From Elymus sibiricus (lineage: Eukaryota; Streptophyta; Magnoliopsida; Poales; Poaceae), in NCBI GenBank assembly GCA_039707655.1, contig CM077665.1:293140205-293204204 (forward strand): 64,000 bases of DNA. Reading direction: 5' to 3'. Each line of letters starts with the position of its first letter. The stretch's first letter is position 1. This document shows, one piece after another, positions 31,661-43,622 of the stretch. A program made the translations under genes and the position numbers. The notes under the pieces are model-generated. The model did not search any database, had not been told where the DNA came from, and saw only the letters and a program-made list of their open reading frames with translations.

Positions 31661-31901
31661 GGGAAACACTTCAAACCCGAGGTGTGGCGTAAAAAATAAT
31701 AAGGCATTGATAAAGGCCGAGAACTTAAAGGGTCTCCTCGGATGCCCGACGTGTGAACTCTTCGGATTCAGCTCGGCGATCCTCAAGATCGGACATGGGA
31801 AGATTTGTTGAACCAGTTTTCAAGACCGACGACCGAAGACAAATAACTGTGCGGAAGAACCGAGGAGCGTCCCCAACTTGAAGACCGGTTCAGGGGGCTA
31901 C

Positions 31902-32326
31902 TGATGGTGTCCTGGACTAGGGGGTACTCACCACATCGTCTCCCGACCAGTGGGTCGGGCCGAGGACCCCCAGGGTGATTCACTAATGGGCCACTTCGGG
32001 CAGCCCATGATGCATACAAGGGAGGTTCCACAAGACTTGGCGCACAAGACAAGGACTCCTCTAAACCCTAGGCCTACGATGCATTATATAAACCGAGGCC
32101 AGGCTAGTCAATAGATAACCTCAATATCATATTCATTACAACAATCTCGTGGTAGATACTTGTACTATGTACAATCCCCATATGAATACAATCAAAAGCA
32201 GGACGTAGGGTATTATCTCCTTGAGAGAGCCCGAACCTGGGTAAAATCCTGTGTCCATGTTACCATCGCTCCAAGACGCCTAGCTTAGGACCCCTACTAC
32301 GAGATATGCCGGATATAGAACCGGCA
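31902..32326 (+). repeat. 3' LTR of the 5.6-kb nested element
   Basis: 425 bp, TATATAAA at 32085-32092; followed by the CAAGG target duplication and the resumed outer LTR. Confidence 0.95.
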
Positions 32327-32331
32327 CAAGG

Positions 32332-32574
32332 CCACACACCACTGTACTAGTTCATCCACTAACCTCCTCGTGAGGCAATCCACCAAAGGCAAGAATAGGC
32401 TTTTACGCTTCGCAGCGGCCCGAACCTGGGTAAACTCTCGTGTGCTATCTTCTTCCTCGTCATCGAGCGAGGTCATCGTGTTGTGGGCTTGGAGGGGGCG
32501 AAGCTGTTGGGGAATCTTCGCACACGCCCATGGGTTCGAACTCCTCAGGGTTTTGCGGAGCCCGAAATCTGACA
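32332..32574 (+). repeat. 5' LTR of the outer element, second part
   Basis: This continues the outer LTR (CCACACACCACTGTACTAG...) as in 60310-60553 and ends ATCTGACA. The probable PBS TTTGGCGCGCCAGGTAGG begins at 32575. Confidence 0.9.
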
Positions 32575-32645
32575 TTTGGCGCGCCAGGTAGGGGGAGTGT
32601 CAGAGTCTCTAGCAGGCTTTGCCTCTTCTTCGCCCCGCCGTGTCA

Positions 32646-33026
32646 ATGGCCGACGCAACCCCAAAGGCCGGGCTGCCCTTGGCGCGCGGTGGCGCCTCGG
32701 CTCGCAGGGTCGGCCCGGCGGTCGCTTGCATCCTCGGCGGATCGCAGGCACCCGCCTCCAGTCGCCAGGTCAAGCGGTTCCTCCGCCAGGCGGGCGCGAT
32801 CCAACCACGGTCCGAGACCCCGCAGCACCGAGTATGGCTGGAGATCGACATCACCTTCGGCCCCGACGATGACCCCAGAACAACGGCCGCCGCCGGTGCG
32901 CTCCCCATGCTATGCACGCCAACCATAAACAGGGTGGCCGTCACCAGAACCCTCATAGACGGCGGAGCCGGCCTCAACGTCCTCTCTGTGGAGACCTTCA
33001 ACGCGCTGCAGGTGCCCCAGGATTAG
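32646..33026 (+). pseudogene. Aspartic protease region of the outer element (gag missing)
   Basis: The frame starts MADATPKAGL only about 70 bases after the PBS and reaches VWLEIDITFGPDDDP and then RTLIDGGAGLNVLS, the Asp-Gly-Gly active-site loop of Tat-type retropepsins. A TAG at 33024-33026 follows FNALQVPQD, after which the same frame resumes (LAPSRPFSGVAGGS). No gag domain lies between the PBS and this region, so an internal deletion probably joined the very start of gag to the protease. Protein from this copy could not be functional. Confidence 0.75.
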
Positions 33027-33078
33027 CTCGCACCTTCAAGGCCCTTCTCCGGGGTGGCTGGGGGCTCAGTCGCCCCCT

Positions 33079-34657
33079 TTGAGGCGGGTGCGCCTCCCCG
33101 TCACCTTCGGCACCCGCTCCAACTACCGCACCGAGCAGATCGACTTCGACGTCGCCCACATCCACCTCCCTTACAACGCGATACTTGGCTACCCCGCCCT
33201 CGCCCAGTTCATGGCGGCAACGCACCCGGGCTACAACGTCGTCAAGATGCCCGGGAGCGGCGACATTCTCTCCATCGCCGGAGACACCAAGGACGCGGCC
33301 CACGCGCTCAAGCTCGCCTACAAAGCTGTAGCCGCGGCGCGCCCCAACACAGGCGACGCTGCGCAGGCCTCGGAGGGCGTTGAGGACGTCGCCAACGTCG
33401 CGCCGGTGAAGAAGAAGCAACTGTTCTCTCAAAACCGGGCTAAGACGAAGCAGGTACCCGTGGGCGACGAGAACCCTGGCCTTACCTTCACTATCAGCGC
33501 CAGACTGCCTCAGGAGCAAGAAGAGGCATTGGTAGCCTTCCTCCGCACGAACAAAGATGCATTCGCGTGGAACGCCTCTGACCTGGTGGGGGTCCCGAGG
33601 GATGTGATCGAGCACCACCTCATGGTGTGTCCCAATGCGCGACCGGTGAAGCAGAAGACGAGAAGACAGGCTCAAGAAAAGCAGGCGTTCATCGCCCAAG
33701 AGGTTGGCAAACTGAAAGAGGCAGGAATCATCCGGGAGGTGCAGTACCCGGAATGGCTCGCCAACCCGGTAGTCGTCCCGAAGAAGTGCGGGAAGGAGCG
33801 CATGTGTGTCGACTTCATGAACCTCAACAAGGCATGCCCTCAGGACCCATTCCCGCTGCCGCGCATCGACCAGATCGTGGACTCCACCACCGAGTAAGAC
33901 CTCCTGTGTTTCCTGGACGCCTTCTTGGGCGACCATCAGATCAAGATGGCGATAGAAGACGTCGAGAAGACAGCCTTCCTCACCACGTGCGGTGTGTTCT
34001 GCTACACGTGCTTGCCCTTCGGGCTGCGAAACGCGGGCGCGACCTTCCAGCGGCTGATGCACATCGCCCTGGGGCCGCAGCTCGGGAGGAATGCGGAAGC
34101 CTACGTCGATGACATCGTGGTTAAGTCGCGAGAAGCCAAGACCTTGATCGAGGACCTGGAGGAGACGCTCGCCAGCCTGAGGCGGGTGAACCTGAGGCTC
34201 AACCCCGAGAAGTGCGTCTTCGATGTCCCATCAGGCAAACTGCTTCGTTTCTTGGTGTCGCACCGGGGAATCGAGGCGAACCCGGAGAAGGTCAAGGCTA
34301 TAAGCAAGATGAGCCCGCCTCAGACACTCAAGGAAATGCAGAAGCTGGCGGGCTGCGTGACCTCCTTGGGGCGCTTCATCTCGAAGCTTGGCGAGCGGGC
34401 TCTGCCGTTCTTCAAGCTCATGAAGAGGAAGGGCCCCTTTGAGTGGACTCCGGAGGCAGATGCGGCATTCGAGGACCTCAAGGAGTACCTCACGAGCCCA
34501 CCAGTAATGGTGGCACCTCACCCTCGGGAGCCCCTGGTGCTGTACCTGGCCGCCACCCCGCACTCCGCCAGTGCTGCGCTTGTGGCAGTCAGGGAGGAGC
34601 ATACTCACAAGCGCGTGGCGCACGGGCGGGCCCCCAGGCGGGGGGCAGAGCGACACG
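33079..34657 (+). pseudogene. Protease tail and reverse transcriptase of the outer element
   Basis: A frame change near 33078 leads into VRLPVTFGTRSNYRTEQIDFDV and LPYNAILGYPAL, the end of the protease. RT motifs follow: AGIIREVQYPEWLANPVVVPKK, RMCVDFMNLNKACPQDPFPLPRID, a TAA at 33895-33897, then LLCFLDAFLGDHQIKMA, FCYTCLPFGLRNAGATFQRLM and the catalytic YVDDIVVKS. The RNase H lead-in (FEWTPEADAAFEDLKEYLTSPPV) ends at the insertion of the next element. Key RT residues survive, but the nonsense codon, frameshift and 20-kb insertion disable it. Confidence 0.9.
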
Positions 34658-34662
34658 CCGGA

Positions 34663-35143
34663 TGCCGGTGTCAAAACCGGCAGATCTCGGGTAGGGGGTC
34701 TCGAACTGTGAGTCTAGGATCGATGGTAACAAGGGACGAAGGAGACGATGTTTTACCCAGGTTCGGGCCCTCCTATGGAGGTAAAACCCTACGTCCTGCT
34801 CGATTATATTGATGTGTATGAAGGTTACAGAGTTGATCTACCACGAGATCGAATAGCTAAAACCCTAGATGAGTTTCTCTATCCTACAATCTAAAACCTC
34901 CCCGGTTTATATAGACACTGGGGGGTATTAGGGTTTACACATGATAGGTCTCCTGCCGGGGATGGAGATGCCGATTTCCTCACCTTGACTTGGAGTGCAC
35001 GACGCACCTTCGAGGCTTCCTTCTAGAACGCGGGGTCATGGCATATCTGGCCCTTCCTGCGACAGTCAGAGAGCGGCCCACCAAGCCGGCCTATTGGGAG
35101 ATAAGCCAGCGGCCCGAGGACCCCTTAGTCCAGGACTCCCTCA
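34663..35143 (-). repeat. 3' LTR of the minus-strand element
   Basis: The left copy. Its terminal TG is intact but the internal TGTCGG has become TGCCGG. A TATA box (TATATAAA on the minus strand) lies at 34906-34913. A G-rich tract complementary to CTAGCCCCCGAACTAGCCCC (35144-35163) serves as the polypurine tract. Confidence 0.95.
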
Positions 35144-35605
35144 CTAGCCCCCGAACTAGCCCCCAACGCCAAGGGTCACAGCACCGACAGTTTCACGTGA
35201 TCGGAGTCTTCGGCTTGCGGGGTGAGTTCCTCTTCCCATTAATGATCGGCTGAGACTAGTCCGGCTCCCGATGACGCACAATTGTTCCAATCATTCGATT
35301 GTCTGGACGCCATGAGATGCTTAGCCCCAAAGGCCAAACGTCAAAGTGTAAACAGTGTTTCCTGTCAGCCCCTTTTGACGAAGGGTCGCGGCCTATCAAG
35401 ACCACTGAACCAGTTATGGAAACTTGATTCGCGATTCGAGTCCGTTTTTACATTGGCACGACTCATCAATGTACAGATCGTGCTCCGTTTCACACGGGAT
35501 ATGATTAACGCCCTAGGTTCTCTCACGCGTGCATAACGGCACGGATATCTCGGGAAGCAGAGAGGCCTGCGGAGTAGTAGAGGGAAGCTCGTCGGCGGCA
35601 CGCCT

Positions 35606-35614
35606 CATATAAGG
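35606..35614 (+). promoter_or_regulatory. TATA-like box of the antisense gene
   Basis: CATATAAGG lies 116 bases upstream of the ATG at 35730, giving the antisense gene its own likely promoter independent of the LTRs. Confidence 0.45.
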
Positions 35615-36405
35615 AAAAAAACCCCGAGGCCTATTCACGCTTCCCATTCGCATCCCTTGCTTCCTCAATCTTCCCAAACTTCAAGAGCCCAGATCCAGTC
35701 CTCCTTCAATCTCTCCTCCGAGCTTAGCCATGGCGGGTTCAGGCTCTATGGGCAAGTGGGAGGCCTCCACGGTCACCGACAAGGACATCCGGGAGTTAAA
35801 GCTCGCCGGCTACCTCCCCGCCAACGTATTCCACCGCGCTCCTGAGGCGAACCAGGTGGTCCCCACCCCTAAGCCAGGCGAGAGGGTGGTGTTCGTCCCC
35901 CACTTCCTACGGGGACTAGGCTTTCCGCTCCACCCTTTTGTTAGGGGCCTCATGTTCTTCTACGGCTGGATTTCCATGATCTTCCCCCTAACTCCTTCAT
36001 GCATATTTCGGCATTCATCATTCTCTGCGAAGCCTTCCTGCGGGTCGAGCCGCACTTCGGCCTGTGGCTCAAGGTCTTCAATGTCAAGCCGAAGATAGTC
36101 GCGGGCGAGCACGCAGACTGGGGAGGGGCGCTAATCAGTAAGCTCCCCCGCGTCGAGTGGCCGGCCGGTACCTTCATCGATACAATCAAGATCTGGCAGA
36201 AGGAATGGTTCTACATCACCGAACCAAGGGACGAGGGCTGGGCGGCACCTGCCGAGTTCAGATCTGGACCTCCCGCAAGGTTAACCTCGTGGCTCAGGAA
36301 GGGCCTTGACTGGGGGTCGGACGCAGAGGTGAAATCGCTGCAGAAGCGCATTTCCTCGGTGATCGCGGCCAAGGTCGAGCTGGTCAATGTTGTCCCGGTC
36401 ATGCT

Positions 36406-39400
36406 TGTGGCGCCCCGCCTGATTACCACTGTAGCCAGACGGTCGCCACGCATACCAGCCTAGGAAATCACTCTGGCATGCGTGTTTACAACAAGTATCA
36501 TGAACACATGCATTTCTATTAATGGATATATAAGTCTTACATGATATATTCCAAAGGTGATGGCCGCAGAAGAGCTCTATCTAAGGCAGCATGGTCTTGG
36601 TGCGGCTCCAATCCACAAGGATCTGACTGGGTTACTCTCCTAGCCCGCGAACACTCCGGCTCCTCAACGACGGACGACGGATCCTTATGTGAACCTGGCC
36701 ATGTTATAGGCCGCTGAGTACTTTTGAATGTACTCGCAAGCAAACCAAACCAACATATACACTAAGCAAAGCAATCCATGGCATTCAAGCATGCATTTGT
36801 TATTAGAGCAACATTAATTATCATGGCATAGCATACCTATCTAGCAAAATTAATTGTCATGCCATAACAGGTTTATTTAGCAAGATAACTACTAAAGTAA
36901 AATGCAGTAAAGTAAGCATATCAAGTAAGTGATTCATATTCCGAACAATCTCAGGATCCAATCCAACTCTTTCGGTCATCCGACCATCTCTTTCATAGCC
37001 ATCCCATGGCTAACATATCATGTTCCTGACATCACCCGATGTCTATGCATCTCTACTGTAAGTCTGATAAACCTACTCTTCTTCCGGGTTGTCCCACAAC
37101 CCTCAGAATACTCGTGAGTCGCTGAGTACTTCCGATCATAAGATGAGTTCTTCCATCATTATTATCAGTACTACGGTTGACCACCTAGTGAGGCCTAGAC
37201 GGACTGTCCAATACCGTGGACACGGCTATTCGAATAGATTCTTCACTCTGCAGAGGTTGCACACTTTACCCACACCATGAAGCACCTGGCCTCGTGATCC
37301 CATTCGGGTGGACCAGCGTTGCTCCAACGAAACCTGCCTGACCCGTGACTCTCCCATCGTACCACCGGCATTCATCCTCTCCCGGAGTCCTGCCCTGGGT
37401 GGCCCCTGTGTCACCGCGTGACACCTGCCACCGTCGTGGCCACACAAACTGTCCCAAACGGGGACTCCCGGGTTAAACAATCAACTAGGCTCACAAGGTT
37501 ATCGCCGCCTACCGGGCCAGGGTAGCGCGCGCGCATAACCTTCCCTGTCTGGAGGTACCGGTAAAAGAGCCCGCGACCAGACCAAGTCAAGGCCGTCCCA
37601 TACCGGCAAATGTGGCTGCACGGATAAGTCCGGACAGGTGACTCTAGATCAACCGACTAGGTTTCATTTAGCAAGCATGGCGGTTTATCACAATAACTTC
37701 AGATGACATCAACTAAGCATTAAATCAGTTTACTTTGAATTATTATGTAGCAAGTAAATGAAAGTGAGGTAAACAGTAAGTGCAATCTAGCAGAAGTTTA
37801 ATCATTTCTATTACAGGCATAATCATTAATTAAACACGCAAGAATACCACAGAGCAATGCTTTAGGGCATATATCAGATGGTCGGCTTGCCTGGGGTCGA
37901 AGAATACTCCGGGAAGAAGTGCGGAGAGTCCGCGGAACGGATTGCCGGAAACCGTTCTCTCTCGGAGGGGGCTGTATGAGTGCAAGGGCAAAATGGTCAT
38001 TTCCACTATGTGGAAACATTATGAAAATGATACCATCGGAACGGGCTTGATGAACTGAAGACGTGAGCGTTGGTTTCACCTGGATCGGAGTTACGAGTGA
38101 AAAGATATGGAGGATTGAAGTAGAAGGACCTTTCTGTAAATAAAGTATTTACTTACGGGTCCTTGACTGGTAATCTAGTGGCGCCTCTCATAGAAATACG
38201 CTTTCGACTATAGAAAGCGTAAACGCAGAAGTACGCTTTCACTTATCCACGTTAGCGAGTCCGGGTCAACAGCTGGTGTGGCTGCCATGTGGGGTCCGCG
38301 GGGTGGTGGGGCCCGCCGGCTGGATCTCCTTCTTCCTCTCGCGCTCGCCCGAAGACCAGAGGAGGCCGCGCACTCCGGCGACAAGCCCCGGCGGCACGGG
38401 CCACCTCTGGCGAGGCTCCGGCCACCGGAGTGCTCACCGCGGAGCGGCGCGTCGGTCAGACCCACTAGGAGCGGCAGGGGAGGGCCGCAGGGCACCTAGC
38501 ACTGGCCGGAGCGGACGGCGGTGGCGGGCTCCGACCAGATTTGCCAGTGGCTCCGACCGTCTCCCGCAGCGCTCGGCCTACCGGCGTGCTCGGGAAGCCG
38601 AGCCATATCCATCCCCGCACCGCACGGACCTCGAGGACGACCAGTGCGACGGCGGCTTGGGCGTCCGCGGCGGAGGCCGTCGGTCGTTTTTGGAGCCACG
38701 CCTATGGCCACTCCGGGGAGGAAACGAGGACATGGGGAGGCTCACTGGATCTCGGGGAAGAGGTTGGTGAGGTCAGAAGGAGGAGGGAGAGCCAGCAGTG
38801 CTCGAATTTGAGCTGGCCGAGGCGGCGGCCGTGGCAGCAATGGGCGGCGAGGAGAGGCTCTCGAACTCAGGTGAGAAGATGGGGAGGACGCTAGGAGGGA
38901 GGAGAGACTGCTGGGGGTGGTGTGGTGCTCGGGGAGGGGCTCGGCCATGGCTTTTATAGCCGGCCGAGGCGAGGCGATAACCACGGCTGCCGTGGCGTCC
39001 TTAGCCGGATACTGGAGCTCCGTCGAGCTGGCGAGCGGGGAGAAGTTGCCGACCTTACGACGCCAGAGAGAGGGGACGGCTCGGGGAGGAAGGAGCCAAG
39101 GGCAAAGGAAGACGACGACGCTCACGGACGGGACAGTGCCGCGGCGGCGACTGTCGTGGCATGAGGAGGAGGAAATAGGAGAGGAGAAGGTGCTGGAGAG
39201 GGACAGGTGGACGCCGCGGAGCCATTTGACACTTTCAGACAAGCGGAGGCCGGTAGTAGCTAGCTGGCCGACGAGGACAGCACGCGGAGCGCCATTTCTG
39301 CCCGCTGTCCACGCGGTCACCACGTGCATGGCTAGCTCTGGAAGGCTCCTGCATGTCCAAGCTAGTCCAACATGCTCCTCGATGCTCAAATAGATGACAT

Positions 39401-40628
39401 GTTAGGCTGAAATCAACTGGAAGGCTCTGGGGTGGGAGAAACTTGCAAAAACAGGATTTAACAGCAACCTGTTTGTGGTGGTTTCAGAAAAATTGGCTAA
39501 GGGAAATAAGCCGAGTTTTGGTGTGTGTAAATTAACTACTAAGGTGAATCCCTTGACAAGTTTTCAGGCCAAATGAACCACCCTAGCTAGCATTTCCTTC
39601 ACACACCAACACTCTGGACAAAAATGAAGATGTTGATACTGTGCTCAAATGGCTAAAGGAAATTGGATGAATTTTGGTGTAGGGTGATTATATGAACATA
39701 TGGAGATATTGGAAAAGTTTCAGCTCATTTGAGAATACCAACGTGATACTTCCTTCACAGAGGTTCCCAATTGGACAGAAACTTAGGAAAAATGCTATGG
39801 GAGAATGGATAGAGGGATTGAGCTGGTTTTTGGTTTCCATGAGTGATTTAGCAATGTTAACCACCATGAAAAGTTTCAGCTCAAATAGATCAATGAATAA
39901 ATCACTTCCTTTGCAAATTGCCCAACTGGACAGAATTTGCAAATTGATGTTGTGCTCAAAATTTAAACTATGGAACTTAGGTTCTTGATGGAAATGGTGA
40001 AGATATGGATAGGAGAAGCTCCACAAATTATTTGGGATTTTTCCTGGCTACCAAAATGGTAGCTCATTTAGAAAGGGCCCAAAATGCAATATTGGCTTTA
40101 AATAGGAAAAGGCAATTTCCCTTATTTAATTATGGCCAATATTTTTTTGGGAGCTCAATATGATCACAAAGAATATCTCCACAAGTTTTCATGAACTTTG
40201 GAGATGGATAGATATTTTCCTGGATTTAATTCCTTTAACTGGTAGAAAAAGGAATTAATTATAAATGAAAAATATTGCAAATGACTTGGCAATATTTCTG
40301 CATATCCAGGGTTTATAGAGGTGGGATGATCATTGGGAAAGGTTTGGGAGGCATAAGATCAAAGGAAATTGGGGTTCCTTTGTAACTGGAAGGATTAGGG
40401 TTTCCCTTCGGATAACTCAGAAGGTAGGGTTTCAACAGCAAAACCCTGAGCCAAAGATCTTGGGTGGCAAGGTTGGACTGGAGAGAATATGTGGTTGGAT
40501 AGGGAAGGCAAGTCTAGATGACCATCTTCACATACCCAAAAGCTAGAGAAATCCGATAACACCGAGAAAAAAGACGGGAGTCAAATCCCGCAAAGGAAAA
40601 AAACAGGAGCGAAAACCAGGGTGTTACA
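36406..40628 (-). repeat. LARD 3' LTR (4223 bp)
   Basis: The longer copy, retaining a segment at about 39143-39650 that the other LTR lacks. A GC-rich core (38220-39400) gives several incidental open frames in both directions; none is recognised. Confidence 0.9.
38951..38960 (-). promoter_or_regulatory. TATA box in the LARD LTR
   Basis: The minus strand reads GCTATAAAAG here and at the equivalent position 46168-46177 in the other LTR, about 1.67 kb into the long LTR and upstream of a C-rich GC-balanced segment. This is a likely LTR promoter. Confidence 0.55.
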
Positions 40629-43622
40629 TACCTACCCCCCTTAAGGAAATCTCGTCCTCGAGATTTCCAGGATTACCTCCTGGGGAAGGGGAAATTACCT
40701 GTGTGCGACTTGGATCCATCAGTTGTCATGTCTTCGCTGGTTCACTGACCTTTTAACTGCCTCTTCTGATGGACCATGTGTTGTCTTTTCACACAGTTTC
40801 CTTGAATCCTTCTCTTTCCTGTCAGGTGTACCTTTTGTCCTGGTAGTGGTATTGCTGGGTGGGGTAGCGAGTAGTACCAACAGACAGCTCGATTTCCAGG
40901 GCCTGGAAGTATCTGCTTCGGGTTTTATTGTAATGCTTCGTACCCTGACTGTTATGGGCAAGACATCCTTTCCTGGTACCAGGCTTACGTGCTCGTATGG
41001 TCTTGAGTGAGTGGGATGACTTTCTTTTTGCCGTGTCAGAATGCTCAGTCTGGCTGTGGGTTCCATACTGATGTTTCTCTCTGCCTTAGGCATTCTGACT
41101 TTGTCCTAGGTGTTCCACAATTCAAGGAATCAACATGACTAAACTATGGCTGCTATATCCTCAACTGAAATGTCAGGCATGATCACAAAGTAATCATAGA
41201 CAGTAGTCTCTTATTCCAATGATGTCATGATGTCTATGAGCTGTTGCTGCTGACGTGCTTTGAGCCATTCTATCTGAATGCCTTGTTTCAAACTCTGTCG
41301 CTTGTGGAGAGAATTCTGTTATATATAGCTTCTGTAGTTCGTGCTATGACCACTGAGCTGAGCATAGTATGGTTGTCATTTGGTGTATCTTTCGGAGCAT
41401 AGCCTCTTATCTTGGTTGATGGCCCATATTCATGACGAGTGCGGCAATCTCACTTGTAACCGCAAGTAGTGCATTGTTGTGGCCTCATATGCAAGAGGCT
41501 GACAGGGATTGGTAATACCACTCTGTCCGTGAAGCCGTATCTTGTTAACCGTCGCGGAGGTTGTTTGTACACCACTTCCTTGTTTTTGAGGGTTCCTTTG
41601 ATGGACCTGTAATGACCGGCAAATACGGCTCCTTGATTGTTTTCCCGGCTTGTCGGGCTTGTTCTCACAACTTACTCTTGCATACCTCGCAGGGGTTGAT
41701 GTGCTCAAATTCTTCTTTTAAACATGGGGCCAATGTTTCTCTGAACACAGTCATTCCCGTGTACGAGTGGCTCGCATGAACTGATCCACTGGACTGCATG
41801 CTCACAACATATGCAGGTGTAGGATAAATCCTTTCATAACCACTGGGTTCTGAGGCGAATGTGTGTACAGACTAGTTCTTGCTCTTGACACGCTTGTTGT
41901 GGTACGATGGTGTGTTGAAGAAGGCTGAATTCCTTATGCTCGAAGCTTCTGCCAGAGTAGCGTGCTGAAGAAGACTGGGTATCGTGCCTTAACAACTTTC
42001 CTTCATGTGGCTTGCTGAGGAAGGTCATGTGCCTTATGCCGGAAGTTTTCCGTGGTAGCACGCTATGGGAGATGGGAGTGCCGTACCCTAGAAGATTTTT
42101 GCACCAACTGGCGTACCGAGGAAGATTGGCAGTCTGGTAGCTTGCGAAGGAAGGCTGGGTACCTTACACCAGAAGCCTTGGGTACGCAGTCGGGTCTATG
42201 GCCGATTCTGGCTTCCATCTGAAGTATTCGGAATTTTACCCATAGCGGAACCAAACTTGGTATATGATATACCTTGACTGAAGATATTTCGATGGCCGCG
42301 CACATCGCTTGTCTTCTGTTGGTCTGATCATTGTTGCTGTAAAGGTTGCACAACTAGTGCAGACTTCATGTCGTTAATTAATTCAGAATGCCCTTTGCAT
42401 TCAATCCAGGTGTTGCCGATAAAAAGCAGTTGACAGATAATTCCATTTGGTTCAGCTGAGCTTCCAAGCATGTGAAGTTCTCATTTATTCTGGCAACCCC
42501 AAACTTATCCATATTCCTTGCAGACCTTGTTCACAGTGCCTAGAAAACTTTGTATTTGTACCGGTGAACTTCAAAATATGCTTTGAAATTTGTACCAACG
42601 TACCGGAGTTTTGTTGCTGCTTTTGGCTCATTCACATTCTTGAAATATGTCCTCGGTGGGTGATAAATGATTCTTGGGTCCATTGAGAGAAGGCTCAGGG
42701 TTCACTTCACTGACTGAAATAATCCCTGTATCACGGACGGAATAATTTGTCCTTACTGATGTTCATTCTTAGTAGCTCATCTGCCTGCTCCTTAGGCGTG
42801 ATTGGTTCTGAGGCAAACTCTCTCAGGTATATTCTGGCCTTGTCTGTTGCACACGGATTCTGCTTCTGACCCATTCTTCATTCCTGACAGATCCGGTGAT
42901 AATGTTCTGAATATCAGGTAGTTGGCTGGACAGGACTCTTGCTGAATTTGGATTATTGGGTATTATCCAAGTTGTATGCTGGTCTTCTTGACGGCACTTG
43001 CGGATGGATCCAGTCGGAGCGAAGAAATGGAACCGACAAAAGAAACAAAAACCGCGAAAAAAAACAGGAAGCAAATAAAGCTCAAGTGTTGCGGACCTTA
43101 CGCACGTGGCCAAGGATCCACTAGTATAACTAGTATAGCGCACTCGACGCACCTTTAAGGATTTAGAAGCGAAACCACACAATGCTCCTGGTAGCACTGG
43201 TGTCAAGCTCCTACTACTTCCTTAGGGAGCATCACACTCGACGCAGGACCATAGCCAAAGTGGCTTAGTCAACGTTCCTAAGGTTGTCGCGGAAAGATAG
43301 AATTTATATTCGTTTCCCAAAGGAAACTAGAGTTAAGAAGAGAAATGCCATGGTTAGCAAGCAGGGTAAGGATATCTGGTTTACCTAGGGGTTCAGGGCT
43401 GACGGTTCATTGCCGGGTGCGAGCATTTCACACCGAAGGCAAAGGCCACGAGAGTTGGGGTCTGATGGAGCCGAAGACCTATGAAGTTGGCTTATGATCA
43501 ATAGTAGCCATGCCAGGTTGGCAAAGATGGCTGAAATCCATCTGGGCTTTCTACTGAGCACAAGACAATGAAGTCTGACTAGGGTAACCTACAGTTAGCC
43601 TGGCTGCTCTGATACCATCCGT
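40629..43622 (-). other. LARD internal domain: PBS, polypurine tract, no coding capacity
   Basis: PBS complement at 43606-43617, five bases from the LTR. Polypurine tract at 40629-40646. GGAAATCTCG (40645-40654) and CGAGATTTCC (40659-40668) form a 10-bp-arm hairpin next to the polypurine tract; this phrase is common at the 3' end of Del/Tekay polyproteins. Short open frames elsewhere show no recognisable motif. Confidence 0.8.

Larger units (their letters stand above)
26760..32326 (+). mobile_element. Non-autonomous LTR retrotransposon nested in the outer 5' LTR
   Basis: Two 425-bp LTRs (26760-27184 and 31902-32326) start TGATGGTGTCC and end GAACCGACA / GAACCGGCA, flanked by CAAGG at 26755-26759 and 32327-32331. 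The PBS TTGGTGCTTTCATTGAGA follows the first LTR and a CAGGGGGCTAC polypurine tract precedes the second. The 4.7-kb interior has no gag or pol. LTR start, PBS and a conserved non-coding block all resemble the minus-strand element at 34663-54700, so the two are probably related families, the smaller depending on proteins from elsewhere. About 14 LTR mismatches (roughly 3%) were counted by eye. Confidence 0.9.

Noticed and set aside
38208..39400. Several open frames of 60-215 codons in the LARD LTR, duplicated at 45425-46400
   Set aside because: GC-rich LTR DNA open on both strands; the two LTR copies differ in ways that do not preserve a single frame. A captured gene fragment is possible but not shown.
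40719..43206. Short open frames in the LARD interior
   Set aside because: No retroviral or cellular motif; the interior is non-coding as in described LARDs.
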